From an uncultured Clostridia bacterium (GTDB lineage: Bacteria; Bacillota; Clostridia; Christensenellales; UBA1242), in the NCBI GenBank assembly GCA_944383245.1, contig CALWOU010000011.1, forward strand, positions 1 through 40,117: a DNA stretch of 40,117 bases. Direction: 5' to 3'. A program made the position numbers and the translations under genes. How positions within the stretch are numbered: position 1 is the first letter of the stretch; each line of letters opens with the position of its first letter. A model generated the notes under the pieces. The model saw nothing but the letters and a program-made list of their open reading frames with translations. It searched no databases and was not told where the DNA came from. Positions 7,342 through 14,603 of this stretch are shown in pieces.

Positions 7342-8631
7342 ATGATTGATATAAATTTAATAAGAACTAATCCAGATAAAGTGAGAAAGAACATAAAAAA
7401 GAAATTTCAAGATAGTAAACTTCATTTAGTGGACGATGTGCTTGAAATGGATTCACAAATTCGCGCTCTAAAACAAGAGGGTGATAGTTTGCGTGCAGAA
7501 AGAAACACAATGTCTAGCAAAATTGGTGCATTGATGAAAGAAAAACGAATTGATGAGGCAAATGAAATTAAAGCGCAAGTTGTGAAAAATAATGAGAGAA
7601 TTAGTGTCATTGAAAAGGATGTTAGCGAACTTGAAAGCAAAATAAATAAAGCGATGATGACAATTCCAAACATCATTGCGGACGACGTTCCAATCGGCGA
7701 AGATGATAGCAAAAACGTGCAAGATAGGGTTTATGGCGAACCTATCGTTCCAGATTTTGAAATTCCTTATCACGCAGATATTATTGAAAAGTTGGACGGG
7801 GCAGACTTTGCAGCGGCACGTAGAACTTCAGGTCAAGGATTTTATTACCTAACGGGTGATGTTGCGCGTTTGCATTCTGCAATTCTTGCCTATGCACGCG
7901 ATTTTATGATAAACAAAGGATTTACTTATTGTATTCCGCCATTTATGATTCATAGCAGTGTTGTGAATGGTGTTATGAGTTTTGAAGAAATGGAAAATAT
8001 GATGTACAAAATCGAGGGCGAGGACTTATATCTTATAGGAACTAGTGAACATAGTATGATAGGTAGGTTTATGAACACAATCATACCAGAGGAAAAACTG
8101 CCACTATGTTTGACCTCGTATAGTCCTTGTTTTAGAAAAGAAATAGGCGCGCACGGTATTGAAGAAAGGGGAATTTATCGCGTACATCAATTTGAAAAGC
8201 AAGAGATGATTGTTATTTGCAAACCAGAGGAAAGCGAGGCTTGGTATAACAAAATGTGGAACTATTCGGTTGAACTTTTTAGGGCAATGAATATTCCTGT
8301 GAGAACCCTTGTTTGTTGCTCTGGAGATTTGGCAGATTTGAAATATAGGAGTTTGGATGTTGAGGCGTGGAGTCCAAGGCAGAAAAAGTATTTTGAAGTT
8401 TGTTCGTGCAGTAATTTAACCGACGCGCAAGCAAGAAGATTAAAGATTAGATACAAGAAATCAGACGGCACAAATGAACTTGCACACACTTTAAATAACA
8501 CAGTTGTTGCACCTCCAAGAATGTTAATCGCATTCCTTGAAAATAATCTTAACCGTGATGGAAGTGTGAATATTCCAGAAGTTTTGCAACCATATATGGG
8601 CGGAATGAAGGTCATCACACCTAAAAAATAG
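7342..8631 (+). CDS. serS: Seryl-tRNA synthetase
   Basis: Class II synthetase charging tRNA-Ser with serine. The 429 aa protein has the N-terminal coiled-coil arm that grips the long variable arm of tRNA-Ser (about residues 30-105). The class II core follows, with motif 2 beginning at FRKE and ending HQFEKQE, and motif 3 at PPRMLIAFLE. The GTSEHSM segment is the serine pocket. The FRKEIGAHGIEERG form of motif 2 differs from the usual FRSEAG and is of the kind seen in a subset of clostridial SerRS. The ATG at 7342 follows AGAGGTAGG and lies 24 nt after the -10 box. It is the only plus-strand gene between rnhA and the PBP gene. Confidence 0.96.
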   Translation: MIDINLIRTNPDKVRKNIKKKFQDSKLHLVDDVLEMDSQIRALKQEGDSLRAERNTMSSKIGALMKEKRIDEANEIKAQVVKNNERISVIEKDVSELESKINKAMMTIPNIIADDVPIGEDDSKNVQDRVYGEPIVPDFEIPYHADIIEKLDGADFAAARRTSGQGFYYLTGDVARLHSAILAYARDFMINKGFTYCIPPFMIHSSVVNGVMSFEEMENMMYKIEGEDLYLIGTSEHSMIGRFMNTIIPEEKLPLCLTSYSPCFRKEIGAHGIEERGIYRVHQFEKQEMIVICKPEESEAWYNKMWNYSVELFRAMNIPVRTLVCCSGDLADLKYRSLDVEAWSPRQKKYFEVCSCSNLTDAQARRLKIRYKKSDGTNELAHTLNNTVVAPPRMLIAFLENNLNRDGSVNIPEVLQPYMGGMKVITPKK

Positions 8632-8673
8632 GGTAGAACATAAGATTAGTAACTAATCAATTTATATGAACAT

Positions 8674-8724
8674 AAACTAACCGATTTTTAAACATAATTG
8701 TTTTTAATTGGTTAGTTTTTTCTT
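8674..8724 (+). terminator. serS terminator
   Basis: A 13-bp stem with one G-U pair forms between 8674-8686 and 8706-8718, with a long AT loop, and runs into TTTTTTCTTTT. It lies 42 nt after the serS stop. Confidence 0.75.
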
Positions 8725-8855
8725 TTAACCGCAAATTAAGAATGTTTTTTATATCTATATTATAATAGAATTTAGAATTTAATAATTTCAACATTTTATT
8801 TAATAAATTGTTTCAAGATTATTCAATAAATTATGTTAATTTTAAAATCTATAGG

Positions 8856-8872
8856 TTTTTACGCAAAGATAT
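8856..8872 (+). repeat. 17-bp repeat TTTTTACGCAAAGATAT (copy B)
   Basis: Identical to the minus-strand sequence at 7238-7254, so copies A and B are inverted repeats that flank serS. Its last bases start an inverted repeat ATATCACT/AGTGATAT reaching to about 8927. Confidence 0.75.
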
Positions 8873-9403
8873 CACTATTTTTGATAAACAACATTTTTCG
8901 TGCAATAACAAGAATAAGTGATATATTTGTTTATAATATTTGCCCGGTTTAGGCATATTTTAGATAATGTAAAACTAACTTAATGATATATTACATATAG
9001 AGTAAACGAATAAATTAAAGTGAAAATTTTTATTAAAAAAAGTAGTAAGAAAATACTAACTGCTAAAATGCTCTCAGACGAAATGGATTAAAAAAGATAG
9101 GGAAATTGGTCAACTAATTTTTAAAATTATTACATTGAATTTTAAAAAATGTAATTTAAACAATCATAATTGAAATATGATGTGTGATAATTCGTAAAGA
9201 CAAAAACTAAATTCAAAATTTTAAAAATTAAGATAAGGAAACTATTAGCCAAATTTTTTAAAATCGCTCTGAGAGCAGATTTCAGAATTGTTTTTAAGTT
9301 CGTTAAGATATAAATAATATATATAAAATTTAAAATAATATGTTAGTTAACAAAAAGTAACAAATTAGTCAGAATATGAAATATAAGTTATAGGTTATTA
9401 ATA

Positions 9404-9720
9404 AAATATTGATACAATAAATGACACACATATCTAAAGTTATCACAAAATTTCAATGAACAAACTATCAAGCAAAATTTTCAGAATGCGTCTAGTGACA
9501 GAATATCATATCAGATAAATAAAGTATTTAGTAAATTATTTTGAATGCGTCAAGTGGCAAAATTTTATGCTAATAAAATATTTAAAAAATTAAATGAATA
9601 AAATATCAACCAAAGCAAAACAAATTTGTCTGGTAACAGAATTTTAAAACAAATTGTAATTTGCAAATTGGATGAATAAACTATTAACTAAAGTTAGACG
9701 AATGCGCGTGATAGCAAAAT
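9404..9720 (+). repeat. Degenerate long direct repeats (four clear copies, a fifth weaker)
   Basis: The composite unit is TGAATAAACTATYAAC, about ten bases, then GAATGCGTCTAGTGGCAAAAT. Second halves start at 9484, 9543, 9622 and 9700. First halves start at 9457, 9516, 9595 and 9673, in every case exactly 27 bases earlier. The period is therefore 59, 79 and 78 bp. A more decayed copy precedes them at about 9404-9451. The units agree at roughly 60-85% of positions, so they are old or under loose constraint. They are too degenerate and too widely spaced for a CRISPR array. Confidence 0.65.
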
Positions 9721-9770
9721 TTCGTGTATTTTATAAGCAAAATTATAACAAAAAGATAAATAATACTATA

Positions 9771-9954
9771 TGTGGACAAATTTGCATATATAACACAATA
9801 TAAAGTAAAATTTAACGATTTAATGACGAATTTGTGGAAAACTAAGGCGATATCCACAAGATTTTAACCCAATTCTGCCTCATCTTTGCGCAAAAGAAGG
9901 CTTTTGCGCAAAGATAGATATATAAGTTTTCCACTCTGCCCTTATCTATCCACA
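9771..9954. other. Cluster of DnaA-box-like nonamers
   Basis: Five sites lie in 184 bp, compared with TTATCCACA: TTGTCCACA (9771-9779, minus), TTTTCCACA (9833-9841, minus), ATATCCACA (9850-9858, plus), TTTTCCACT (9927-9935, plus) and CTATCCACA (9946-9954, plus). Four differ at one base and one at two. They surround the hairpin at 9882-9915 and precede an AT-rich stretch. DnaA binding is plausible from sequence but unproven. Confidence 0.45.
9882..9915. repeat. Perfect 15-bp inverted repeat with TTTGCGCAAA in each arm
   Basis: ATCTTTGCGCAAAAG (9882-9896), loop AAGG, then its exact complement CTTTTGCGCAAAGAT (9901-9915). Each arm itself holds the palindrome TTTGCGCAAA. No T tract follows, so it is not an ordinary terminator. 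The arms match the 17-bp motif at 7238 and 8856 with A replaced by G. Confidence 0.85.
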
Positions 9955-10202
9955 CACGTTGAGTTTGGTTTTTTTACTCCATACATTAGTTTTATTTTAA
10001 TTATTTTAATGTTTTAATTTTGGTTTATTATATTGATTAAAAAACTATCCAGCAATCAAAAAATAAATTAAATTAATTTATAACAATTTAACTATATTCA
10101 TATTATTATAGGTTTAACCCTGCTCTAGTTATTAATTGGCTCTATTTTATTAAATAAACATTTTATTTACTTTTTAATTAATAATGATACTATAATTATA
10201 TT

Positions 10203-10229
10203 AAAAATGAGAGCCTTTAAAACTCTCAT
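10203..10229 (-). terminator. Terminator of the miaB-mutS-mutL-miaA-mgl operon
   Basis: On the minus strand ATGAGAG/CTCTCAT (7 bp, 9-nt loop) is followed by TTTTTAATAT. It lies 130 nt after the stop of the last gene of the operon. Confidence 0.7.
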
Positions 10230-10241
10230 ATTTTGTAAATC

Positions 10242-10334
10242 TTAATCTAACCTACCCTTAACATATTTTATTAAATCGTCATTAAGGAAATATTTTCTAT
10301 ATAAGAATTTTTACATTTCATTATAAAAATTCAT
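10242..10334 (-). pseudogene. Possible remnant of a small gene after the mgl-like gene
   Basis: An AGGAG ribosome-binding site (about 10353-10358) lies directly after the stop of the upstream gene but serves no lasting reading frame. Further on, one frame reads MNFYNEM, a stop, then a 22-residue protein-like run containing NDDLIKYVKGRLD. The layout suggests a short gene broken by a stop codon and an indel. The tail loosely recalls short XkdX-type phage peptides, but the match is too short to name. It may be chance. Confidence 0.22.
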
Positions 10335-10360
10335 TATCAGTGCAACGTTTGTTTCTCCTA

Positions 10361-11611
10361 TTAATCGTATTGGTCTATAATCGCGCTGATTGCATTCATT
10401 AGCCCAATTTTTCCGTGTGCATAACTAAGTGAACCTTGCAAAAACCCTGCATAAGGTTCTCTCATTGGACCATCGCAACTAAGTTCAATACTGCTACCCT
10501 GATTAAAACTTCCGCTTGCCATAATGATTTTATCCTCATATCCGTCCATATCGCTTGCTTCTAAAACTGAATCGCTATCAATGGCGCTTGCAAATTGAAT
10601 TGCACGAGTGAAATTTATAAGTTTATTTTTATCATTAAATTTAATGCAACAAACAATGTCGCTTAACTTGTCCCCTAGTTTTGGAATCGTAATATAACCT
10701 AATTTGTTTAAGCAAGCGCTGGCAAGCACAACCACCTTTTTTGCCTGTGCCACAACGTGAGGAGCAACAAACACTCCCTCAAAAAATGCCTTATATCCTG
10801 GTTCGTACGAACCATTATCTACCCCAAGCGCAGGGCTCATCATTTTATATGAAATAAGTTCAATCAATTCAGATTTTCCAGCGATGTAGCCTCCCGTTGG
10901 CGCAATACCGCCTCCCATATTTTTAAGAAGTGAACCAACAACAAGGTCTGCTCCAACATCGGTCGGCTCCAATTCTTCCGTAAACTCGCCGTAGCAATTA
11001 TCTACCACGATATATGCTTTAGTGAATTTTCTAACCTCTTTTATTACCCTTTCAATCTGTGAGATATTTAAAGCATTCCTAAGAGAATACCCGCGCGAAC
11101 GTTGAATATAAATCATTTTTGGTGAGTATTTTTTTATTGCCTTTTGTATCTTTTTAATATCAAAATCGTTGTCCACTAAATCAACTTCTTCATATCTAAT
11201 ATTGTAATCTTTAAGCGAACCTACATCTCGCCCTTTTATTCCAAATAGGATGTTTTTAAGGGTGTCGTACGGTGTACCTGAAATACAAAGCATAGTGTCC
11301 CTAGGTCGTAGAATACCCAACAGAGTGTGGCTAATTGCTTCCGTTCCGCAACTAATAAGCGGAGAAACAAAAGCGGATTCAGTGTGAAAAATGTCTTTGA
11401 AAACGTCAGATATTTTCTCTTTGCCTATATCGTTATGCCCATAACCTGTGCTACCTATAAAATGAAATGCTTGCACCCTATTGCTATTAAACGCATTTAA
11501 TACCTTTAATTGATTTTCAAACTCTATGCGTTCAATCTCTTTGAACTGCTCTTCACACTCTTTTTCGCAAGAATTAATTAAATCTAAAACTTTATTATTT
11601 ATCTCTATCAT
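10361..11611 (-). CDS. Methionine gamma-lyase-like PLP enzyme (YnbB/aluminum-resistance family)
   Basis: 416 aa fold-type I pyridoxal-phosphate enzyme of the family often labelled aluminum resistance or methionine gamma-lyase family. The Schiff-base lysine is K230 in SLLKNMGGGIAPTGGY and the PLP-binding aspartate is D204 in VVDNCYGEF. The actual reaction is not established by sequence; cleavage of sulfur amino acids is the family guess. It overlaps the end of miaA by 17 nt and has an AAGGGAG ribosome-binding site inside the miaA tail, so it is the last gene of the mut/mia operon. In many clostridia hfq sits between miaA and this gene; here it is absent. Confidence 0.88.
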   Translation of the reverse strand: MIEINNKVLDLINSCEKECEEQFKEIERIEFENQLKVLNAFNSNRVQAFHFIGSTGYGHNDIGKEKISDVFKDIFHTESAFVSPLISCGTEAISHTLLGILRPRDTMLCISGTPYDTLKNILFGIKGRDVGSLKDYNIRYEEVDLVDNDFDIKKIQKAIKKYSPKMIYIQRSRGYSLRNALNISQIERVIKEVRKFTKAYIVVDNCYGEFTEELEPTDVGADLVVGSLLKNMGGGIAPTGGYIAGKSELIELISYKMMSPALGVDNGSYEPGYKAFFEGVFVAPHVVAQAKKVVVLASACLNKLGYITIPKLGDKLSDIVCCIKFNDKNKLINFTRAIQFASAIDSDSVLEASDMDGYEDKIIMASGSFNQGSSIELSCDGPMREPYAGFLQGSLSYAHGKIGLMNAISAIIDQYD

Positions 11612-12497
11612 CTAAAAACTCCCTTATTTTTTCTTCTGCCTTGCCTAATGTTAAAAGTTTTATGTTTGGAATCGTCTTTAAAAAAGTAAGTTGCCTTTTG
11701 CAATAATTTCTTGAGTGTTGCTTGATTAGTTCAACTGTCTTTTCCCTGCTAACCCTACCTTCAAAATAATCGAACCACTCCTTATACCCAATTGTGTTCA
11801 TTGATTGCATATCGCGCGTTGCTCCAGCGCTAATCAATTTTTTAACTTCAGTTTCCAAACCACGATTGACCATATCATCAACGCGCTTATCAATTTTCTT
11901 ATAAATTTTATCTCTATCTTCTATAATTCCAACGCATAAAACATCAAAATCTTTTAAAATTGACTCTCGTTTTTCCTCTTTTGTGCCAAATTTTTCAATT
12001 TCTAAATAACGAATTACTCGTTTTAAATTGTTTGGATGAACTGTGTTCGCTTTCTCTGCGTTAATCTCTTTTAGTATATTCCATACTTTAATATTACCCT
12101 TCTCTTTTGCTAATTTTTCACATTCTTTTCTAAAATCTTCGTGACCTACCGCGTTTGAAAAGTTGTAACCTTCAATTAGCGCTTTGATATATAACCCTGT
12201 TCCCCCAACAATAAAAGGAATATGACCCCTATTAATGATTTCTTTTAAAGCATCGTCACATTTTGATACAAACTCGCTAACATTGAAAGTTTGATTAAAA
12301 TCTAAAATATCAATTAAATGGTGCGAAACATTAGACATTTCTTCGCGTGTTGCTTTTGCACTGCCAATGTCTAACCCCTTATATATTTGCACACTATCAG
12401 CAGAAATAATCTCGCCTGAATAATCCTTACATAATTTAAGTGCAAGTGCGCTCTTTCCACTGCCCGTTAGCCCGGTTATAATTACAATTTTTTTCAT
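11595..12497 (-). CDS. miaA: tRNA dimethylallyltransferase
   Basis: MiaA adds a dimethylallyl group to N6 of adenosine 37 in tRNAs that read UNN codons, giving i6A, the substrate of MiaB in the same operon. From the ATG at 12497 (300 aa) the P-loop GLTGSGKS is at residues 9-16, followed by the substrate segment SADSVQIYKGLDIGSAK, HHLIDI and GGTGLYIKAL. The frame could open at 12527, inside mutL, but the ATG at 12497 gives the canonical KKIVIITGLTGSGK start and lies one base after the mutL stop region. No good ribosome-binding site is visible, so translation is probably coupled to mutL. Confidence 0.95.
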   Translation of the reverse strand: MKKIVIITGLTGSGKSALALKLCKDYSGEIISADSVQIYKGLDIGSAKATREEMSNVSHHLIDILDFNQTFNVSEFVSKCDDALKEIINRGHIPFIVGGTGLYIKALIEGYNFSNAVGHEDFRKECEKLAKEKGNIKVWNILKEINAEKANTVHPNNLKRVIRYLEIEKFGTKEEKRESILKDFDVLCVGIIEDRDKIYKKIDKRVDDMVNRGLETEVKKLISAGATRDMQSMNTIGYKEWFDYFEGRVSREKTVELIKQHSRNYCKRQLTFLKTIPNIKLLTLGKAEEKIREFLDDRDK

Positions 12498-12498
12498 A

Positions 12499-14409
12499 TT
12501 AAACAATTCGCTTAAACCACTTTTCAATTTGTACGCGTGATATGACAGTTACAACCGGTCTACCGTGCGGACAAAGCAAAACAGGATGATTTATATCTAA
12601 ATTTTTAAGTAATTCTTTAATTTCCATTTCTGTTAATTTCATACCCGATTTTACACTCGCCTTGCACGCTTTTTGCATTAAATAATGTTTAATTTCATTA
12701 TTCATACTTGGTCGCAAATTTTTCATATCGTGAATTAAATCGTCAACAAAATTTTTTAAATTGATGTCCTTTAACTGCATAGGAATTGAATTTATAACTA
12801 TTTTAGTGTCTGAAAATCTCTCAATATCAAAACCTAGATTATATAAATCATCCTTTAGTTCCATAATGAAATCAACTTCAATTGAGGACATACTTTGGAC
12901 ATATGGCACAAGTAAATCTTGCACAATCAATTCTCTATTTTCAATCATACGCGTTAGTTTATCATAGTTTAAGCGCTCGTGACCTGCGTGAAAGTCAACA
13001 AGCAACATTTTATCGTTTTTTTCAAGCACTAAAAATTCATTAAACAATTCTCCCACAATTTTATAATCTAAGAAATCTTCAACGTTGGTGTACCCGGCAC
13101 TATTACTAATATTTTTCTTTTCTTCGCTTTCTTTCAAAATAAACTGATTAGAATTTGAATTTTCATCAAATTTAGGTACTTCAATATTTTGCTTTAGCGA
13201 TAAAATTTGAGGCTCGCTAACAGGTGTTGAATAAATTTCGCTACCCTCATCTAAGTGAGTTTTCAGGTCAAAAATTGTTATAGGAGTGTACTCCTCTGGC
13301 TTCAAATTTACATCGCCATTTATTGAACTTATTGTGTTAGGTTCAATTGTTACTTCGCCTATACTATCTTCATTTGCATTAATCAACGGATTTGAAGATA
13401 ATGGTTTTTCACTGCTCATAGGATTAAGCGAGCGATACACTGTACTTCTAACCGCAGAATAAACTAAATCGTAAATTTTGCTAGGAGATGAAAATTTGAC
13501 GTTTAGTTTGCTTGGATGAACGTTTACATCAACCTCAACGTTTGGAATGGTTAGATTGAGAACGTAGAACGGAAATTGACGCGTCATCAAATAATCGGCT
13601 TGCGCCATATAAACCGCTTTTGACACAATTTCATCAATAACATAACGTGAATTAATCATTAATGTTTGGTAAGTTGTGTTAGGGCGCGAAAAACCGATTT
13701 TTGAAACATAACCACTCACTGTTATATTGCCGTCTGTTTTTTCTATATATATTATATTTTGTGTTATTTCATCGCCATATACACAATTTATTGCGTCAAG
13801 AAGTGTTTTGCCTTTTGTTGAATAAATTGTTTTATCGTCGGCAATATACCTAAATTCAATTGTTGGATTTGCTAGAATATATCGTGCTACAATGTTCGTA
13901 ATTTGACTTTCTTCTAATTTTGGCTTTCTTAAAAATTTGCGCCTTGCTGGAGTGTTATAAAACAAATTTAACACGGTTATTTTTGTTCCATTTCCTGCCA
14001 CACTCGGCTCAATTTCACCAAATTTACCGCCGTTTACTTCTAAAGTGTAGGCACAATCGTTATTCTCTGTTTTTGTTATAATGCTAGTTTGGCTCACGTT
14101 CGAAATGCTAGCAAGTGCCTCTCCTCTAAAGCCTAAAGTTGAAATACTATCTAAATCTTCAAGAGAACTAATTTTGCTAGTTGCGTGTGGCAAAAATGCC
14201 TTTTTTATATCGTCAAAATCAATACCCTTTCCGTTATCTTTGACTATTATTTGGTCAATTCCACCATTTTTTATTTCAATAGTGATTTTATTGGCCCCTG
14301 CGTCAAGCGAATTATCTATAAGTTCTTTTACGATTGAAAAAGGACTTTCGACTACCTCTCCCGCCGAAATTCGATTGATTATCATACTATCTAAAATATT
14401 AATTGCCAT
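12499..14409 (-). CDS. mutL: DNA mismatch repair protein MutL
   Basis: 636 aa partner of MutS. The N-terminal GHKL ATPase shows NSLDAGA (33-39), DNGKGI (58-63), TLGFRGEAL (91-99) and the 150-165 region YNTPARRKF. A low-complexity linker at about 330-440 leads to the C-terminal dimerisation and nicking domain. The metal motif, usually DQHAAxERxxYE, reads DFHAGHERLNYD at 472-483, so Q became F and the last E became D. ACKASVKSG (581-589) and CPHGRP (613-618) are also present. A nicking endonuclease is expected because no MutH is used in this group; the altered motif deserves notice. An AAAGGGTG ribosome-binding site precedes the ATG. It follows mutS after a 194-nt gap. Confidence 0.96.
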   Translation of the reverse strand: MAINILDSMIINRISAGEVVESPFSIVKELIDNSLDAGANKITIEIKNGGIDQIIVKDNGKGIDFDDIKKAFLPHATSKISSLEDLDSISTLGFRGEALASISNVSQTSIITKTENNDCAYTLEVNGGKFGEIEPSVAGNGTKITVLNLFYNTPARRKFLRKPKLEESQITNIVARYILANPTIEFRYIADDKTIYSTKGKTLLDAINCVYGDEITQNIIYIEKTDGNITVSGYVSKIGFSRPNTTYQTLMINSRYVIDEIVSKAVYMAQADYLMTRQFPFYVLNLTIPNVEVDVNVHPSKLNVKFSSPSKIYDLVYSAVRSTVYRSLNPMSSEKPLSSNPLINANEDSIGEVTIEPNTISSINGDVNLKPEEYTPITIFDLKTHLDEGSEIYSTPVSEPQILSLKQNIEVPKFDENSNSNQFILKESEEKKNISNSAGYTNVEDFLDYKIVGELFNEFLVLEKNDKMLLVDFHAGHERLNYDKLTRMIENRELIVQDLLVPYVQSMSSIEVDFIMELKDDLYNLGFDIERFSDTKIVINSIPMQLKDINLKNFVDDLIHDMKNLRPSMNNEIKHYLMQKACKASVKSGMKLTEMEIKELLKNLDINHPVLLCPHGRPVVTVISRVQIEKWFKRIV

Positions 14410-14603
14410 AGCACCCTTTTAAAAGACTTTATTTTTTTATAAATTTGTTAAAAATTTTAAATTTTAATTTTTTGTTGATACTATTCTCTAAGATTTAGTT
14501 TTTGTTAACTTTATTACCGCTTATATCTGTTAATTTTTCATATTTAATTAATTTTTAAATACTATTTTTTATAAACCTATTAATACTAAGTATAAAACAA
14601 ATT

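Larger units (their letters stand above)
8725..10202. other. Gene-free, repeat-rich intergenic region
   Basis: About 1.5 kb (1.7 kb counting from the serS stop to the next gene) contains no convincing reading frame on either strand, which is very unusual in this dense window. The content from left to right is: a copy of the 17-bp recombinase-promoter motif (8856); an inverted repeat ATATCACT/AGTGATAT (8869-8927); a hairpin ATTACATT/AATGTAAT (about 9129-9155); long degenerate direct repeats (about 9400-9720); DnaA-box-like nonamers (9771-9954); a 15-bp hairpin (9882-9915); and then a very AT-rich stretch to about 10200. By hand count the plus strand holds about 106 G and 77 C in 9001-9840, but about 42 G and 71 C in 9841-10320. 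Confidence 0.7.

Noticed and set aside
9024..9095. GTG-initiated 23-codon frame in the gene-free region
   Set aside because: It has no ribosome-binding site, is lysine-rich as expected by chance in A-rich DNA, and ends quickly.
9404..9720. CRISPR array
   Set aside because: The repeats are too degenerate, composite and unevenly spaced, and no cas genes are in the window.
9404..10202. Main chromosomal oriC
   Set aside because: No dnaA, dnaN, recF or gyr genes are adjacent, and the skew sign and gene directions to the right are opposite to those expected at an origin. Kept only as a DnaA-box cluster finding.
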